Source: Pseudomonadota bacterium
GTDB taxonomy: Bacteria; Bdellovibrionota; UBA1018; CAIMNF01
Direction of reading: 5' to 3'
DNA: 7,100 bases
Assembly: GCA_027482725.1 (NCBI GenBank)
Contig: JAIXVT010000262.1
Span: forward strand, 1-7,100
Position numbers and translations under genes: made by a program. Below are positions 5,301 through 7,100 of this stretch, one piece after another. Every line of letters starts with the position of its first letter. Position 1 is the stretch's first letter. The notes beneath the pieces are model-generated. The model was not told the origin of the DNA. It saw nothing but the letters and a program-made list of their open reading frames with translations, and did not search any database.

Positions 5301-6731
5301 ATGGATGATGTTCAGCAAAAAAGCCTCCGACCAAAACACAAAATTTCTACCCAATCCCCGCTTCATACGCGGATCACTCGCATCATCTACCGCACTTTTG
5401 GAATATTAAACGTGATCCTAGGAACCGCGCCACTGATCACGCCCGCTCAAGCTCAGGTTGATTTTCCAACCCAGAGTGACCCAATGGACACCTCTCCCGG
5501 AACATATCTGCCTCAAAACCAACTGATTCCTGGCGTGTGTCGAATCGTGATTAAAGGATTACGTATTGAAAAAACCCCGATCCGTGGACCACGTGATGGA
5601 ACCCCCATAGGGCCGCCCATTATTCAAGAAAGCGATAACGACCGCTTGTGTTCCGGATCATTGATCGGACCAACGACGATTCTGACCGCACGCCACTGTA
5701 ACCTCTACGCCATGCTGGATAAATACCCCCGAGGTAACGTCGTAGTGGGCACAAATACTTCGGGCAAAGAACAATTCTATATTCAAAAGGTATCGTTCAA
5801 ACATTTAGAAAGTCAGTGCGTCGTAGATCCTATAACAAAGGAATACGAAACTCGCATCACGACCGAAGAACAAACTTGGCCCCAACCCGGACGAAATCCC
5901 GCCGACCGTGGATACGATGTCATGATTTTAAAGACCTCCGAACCCTTTGTGAAAACCCCATTAATCTCCGTAGATCTGAACGCAGAGCGCGTTCGCGAAA
6001 CGGCCTTAAACGCCGGCAATTGCCGCGCTTACGGATTCGGTGTGGATTACCGGGATATCCCAGGAACACAGGATAGCGGAAAGGTCTACCACGCAAGTGA
6101 AGTCACGTTGTTGCTTGCGGACGAAGGCGTGATCACAACGACAAATAAAAACATGACTGTGAACTCGGGAGATTCGGGCGGGCCGCTTGTCTGCACTTCT
6201 CCTGACGGGAAAAAGCGTCAAGTGGGGGTGGCATCGGCAAAGGGAGTATTGAATACCACTTTGGAGGGATTTCCCAACGAAAATGCAGAACGCGCAAAAT
6301 TTGCAATCCCCGCCTATGGATCCATCTGGGTCGAACAACGCCTCCGATCCGAAGAACGTCATGGAGGTCGGATACACCGAGAGGTGTGGCAGGCCTTTGC
6401 CCTAGATGCGGAATTGAATCAAATCGTTAAACGTACCCACGATCTCAAAACTTGTGCCGACCGAAATCCACGCACAACGCGGGAAGAGCATCGAGCCATC
6501 CGATCCACCGCAAAAAATTTAGAAAAGACCGCGCGACTGATTGCAAAACTCACCGGACAAGCGAGGCACCCTTACGGAGCCCTGCGGATTGTTGCAGAGC
6601 CCGCAATCAAAGTCGCAGATCAGGCCATTAGCGTTTGCCCATTTTTGGGATCTAATAACGCCTTGATGTCCGAGCTCCAAGCAATGGCCGATCTGGCCTA
6701 CCGAAAAGCAAAACACGACACGACGTTTTAA
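5301..6731 (+). CDS. Exported trypsin-fold serine protease (family S1) with C-terminal extension
   Basis: A 476-residue protein with an intact chymotrypsin-type triad: His132 in LTARHC, Asp206 in YDVMIL and Ser292 in NSGDSGGP. The export signal is unusual: about 25 basic or polar residues precede the hydrophobic core (IIYRTFGILNVILG), with a likely cut after PAQA-51. C117 and C133 match the conserved disulphide around the catalytic His. Counting back from Ser292, the S1-pocket base (chymotrypsin 189) is Thr286, not the Asp of trypsins, and position 191, normally Cys, is Asn288. So trypsin-like Arg/Lys cleavage is not expected. No IVGG-type zymogen cleavage site is obvious. Residues about 350-476 form a helical extension with two Cys, absent from the minimal family. 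ATG 5301 is the only plausible start; its ribosome site (CTGGA) is weak. It is convergent with the small basic gene. The substrate and final location (periplasm or outside) are unknown. Confidence 0.9.
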   Translation: MDDVQQKSLRPKHKISTQSPLHTRITRIIYRTFGILNVILGTAPLITPAQAQVDFPTQSDPMDTSPGTYLPQNQLIPGVCRIVIKGLRIEKTPIRGPRDGTPIGPPIIQESDNDRLCSGSLIGPTTILTARHCNLYAMLDKYPRGNVVVGTNTSGKEQFYIQKVSFKHLESQCVVDPITKEYETRITTEEQTWPQPGRNPADRGYDVMILKTSEPFVKTPLISVDLNAERVRETALNAGNCRAYGFGVDYRDIPGTQDSGKVYHASEVTLLLADEGVITTTNKNMTVNSGDSGGPLVCTSPDGKKRQVGVASAKGVLNTTLEGFPNENAERAKFAIPAYGSIWVEQRLRSEERHGGRIHREVWQAFALDAELNQIVKRTHDLKTCADRNPRTTREEHRAIRSTAKNLEKTARLIAKLTGQARHPYGALRIVAEPAIKVADQAISVCPFLGSNNALMSELQAMADLAYRKAKHDTTF

Positions 6732-6797
6732 TCCGCACCGAAAGGATGGGTTAAACGCCATGCCGTACCAAATAAAACCTTGAGGAATATCTGAAGA

Positions 6798-6899
6798 CTA
6801 TTTTTTAGCTGTGATTTTTCGACGAATCGCAGCTTTTTTCTTGGATTGATTCTTACGATTCTTCATCTTTTGCGTGCGGTTTTTACGACCTTTTCCCAT
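6798..6899 (-). CDS. 33-residue, extremely basic protein
   Basis: A tiny minus-strand gene running from ATG at 6899 to TAG at 6798-6800. Its product begins MGKGRKNRTQKMKNRK and ends KITAKK. Sixteen of 33 residues are Lys or Arg and none is acidic, which fits binding to RNA or DNA. It is supported by an AAGGAG ribosome site 6 nt before the ATG and a good sigma70-type promoter just upstream. Size, charge and the MGKG start recall very small ribosomal proteins such as bS31/THX or bL36. I cannot align it to either, so a ribosome-associated role is only a suggestion. Poly-Lys codons make the gene A-rich, so composition alone could produce a false open frame; the expression signals argue otherwise. 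It is convergent with the protease gene, whose terminator lies inside it, and divergent from the gene at 7022. Confidence 0.72.
   Translation of the reverse strand: MGKGRKNRTQKMKNRKNQSKKKAAIRRKITAKK
6807..6839 (+). terminator. Intrinsic terminator of the protease gene, inside the small antisense gene
   Basis: AGCTGTGATT (6807-6816) pairs with AATCGCAGCT (6825-6834) over 10 positions, one of them G-U, around an 8-nt loop, followed by T to 6839. This is a standard Rho-independent terminator for plus-strand transcripts, 75 nt after the protease stop. On the minus strand the stem is followed by A rather than T, so it should not stop the small gene's own transcript. The same bases encode Ala-Ala-Ile-Arg-Arg-Lys-Ile-Thr-Ala of the small protein. 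Confidence 0.65.
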
Positions 6900-6905
6900 G
6901 AAATT

Positions 6906-6911
6906 CTCCTT
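6906..6911 (-). promoter_or_regulatory. Consensus ribosome binding site of the 33-residue gene
   Basis: The minus strand reads AAGGAG, then a 6-nt spacer AATTTC, then ATG at 6899. This match to the anti-Shine-Dalgarno sequence is the best before any annotated gene in the window and is the main support for the short gene. Confidence 0.75.
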
Positions 6912-6925
6912 GATTGTGAAAGCAT

Positions 6926-6955
6926 AGAATAGCGGTCTTTAGGCGGTTCCGTCAA
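6926..6955 (-). promoter_or_regulatory. Sigma70-type promoter of the 33-residue gene
   Basis: On the minus strand TTGACG (6950-6955, five of six to consensus) is followed after 18 nt by TATTCT (6926-6931, four of six). Transcription would begin near 6919, giving a leader of about 20 nt that just contains the AAGGAG site. Upstream of the -35, the hexamer CCTCAG occurs twice in direct orientation on the plus strand (6957-6962 and 6967-6972), 10 bp apart. Confidence 0.55.
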
Positions 6956-7021
6956 ACCTCAGGCTCCCTCAGAATAAAAATCAATTTATTTAAATGAGTC
7001 GTCGATACATCAAAGAGACGT

Positions 7022-7100
7022 ATGAGCGTAACACCACCTAAACTCAGCCTTGAAGACGGTGCCAACTTAATCCGTTGGGCGATCCCCGAGATCCGCGCCC
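7022..7100 (+). CDS. Start of an unidentified gene, cut by the window end
   Basis: ATG 7022 opens a frame of 26 codons that is still open at the window edge. It starts MSVTPPKLSLEDGANLIRWA. AAAGAGA lies 3 nt upstream as a modest ribosome site, and the stretch from 6971 to 6996 is AT-rich as at promoters. There is no signal peptide in what is visible. Too little is present to assign a family. The LSLEDGANLIR stretch loosely recalls the N-terminus of AMMECR1-type proteins, but I would not rely on this. It is divergent from the small basic gene. Confidence 0.55.
   Translation, partial: MSVTPPKLSLEDGANLIRWAIPEIRA

Noticed and set aside
1..7100. Defence island, CRISPR array, toxin-antitoxin pair or biosynthetic cluster
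   Set aside because: No spaced repeats and no nuclease, helicase, toxin or reverse-transcriptase motifs were seen. The tiny basic gene has no partner gene that would suggest a toxin-antitoxin pair.

Overview
The window comes from a Gram-negative bacterium. It carries two Sec-exported proteins, a compact gene layout and roughly 50% G+C (estimated by eye). The mix of a late-positioned J domain, a secreted Lys/Pro-linker protein and an exported trypsin-fold protease would suit the Bdellovibrionota or a related lineage, but this placement is a low-confidence guess. There is no rRNA, tRNA or CRISPR array.

Layout. Bases 1-351 are the 3' end of an IS1-like transposase gene, cut by the window edge and visibly richer in G+C than the rest. 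A short non-coding stretch with a GC-rich hairpin follows. A minus-strand gene (499-1836) encodes a 445-residue protein with an N-terminal coiled coil and a J domain (HPD motif) late in the chain. It diverges from a plus-strand cluster. The divergent gap (1837-1982) holds a perfect 8-bp stem-loop and a minus-strand micro-ORF with a strong Shine-Dalgarno sequence.

The plus-strand cluster runs: secreted Lys/Pro-linker protein (1983-2846); arginase/agmatinase-family ureohydrolase (2818-3915, overlapping by 29 nt); and a dicarboxylate/acidic amino-acid:cation symporter (3973-5202). The last two suggest uptake and breakdown of small nitrogen compounds, but the substrates are not fixed by sequence. 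After an AT-rich gap comes an exported trypsin-fold serine protease with a complete His-Asp-Ser triad (5301-6731).

At the right end, a 33-residue, extremely basic protein is encoded on the minus strand (6798-6899) with its own promoter and a consensus ribosome binding site. The likely intrinsic terminator of the convergent protease gene lies inside this small gene. A further plus-strand gene starts at 7022 and runs out of the window.

I see no clear defence system or other multi-gene novelty. The most interesting items are the tiny basic gene with its embedded antisense terminator, the divergent control region, and the coupled exported-protein/ureohydrolase/symporter cluster.
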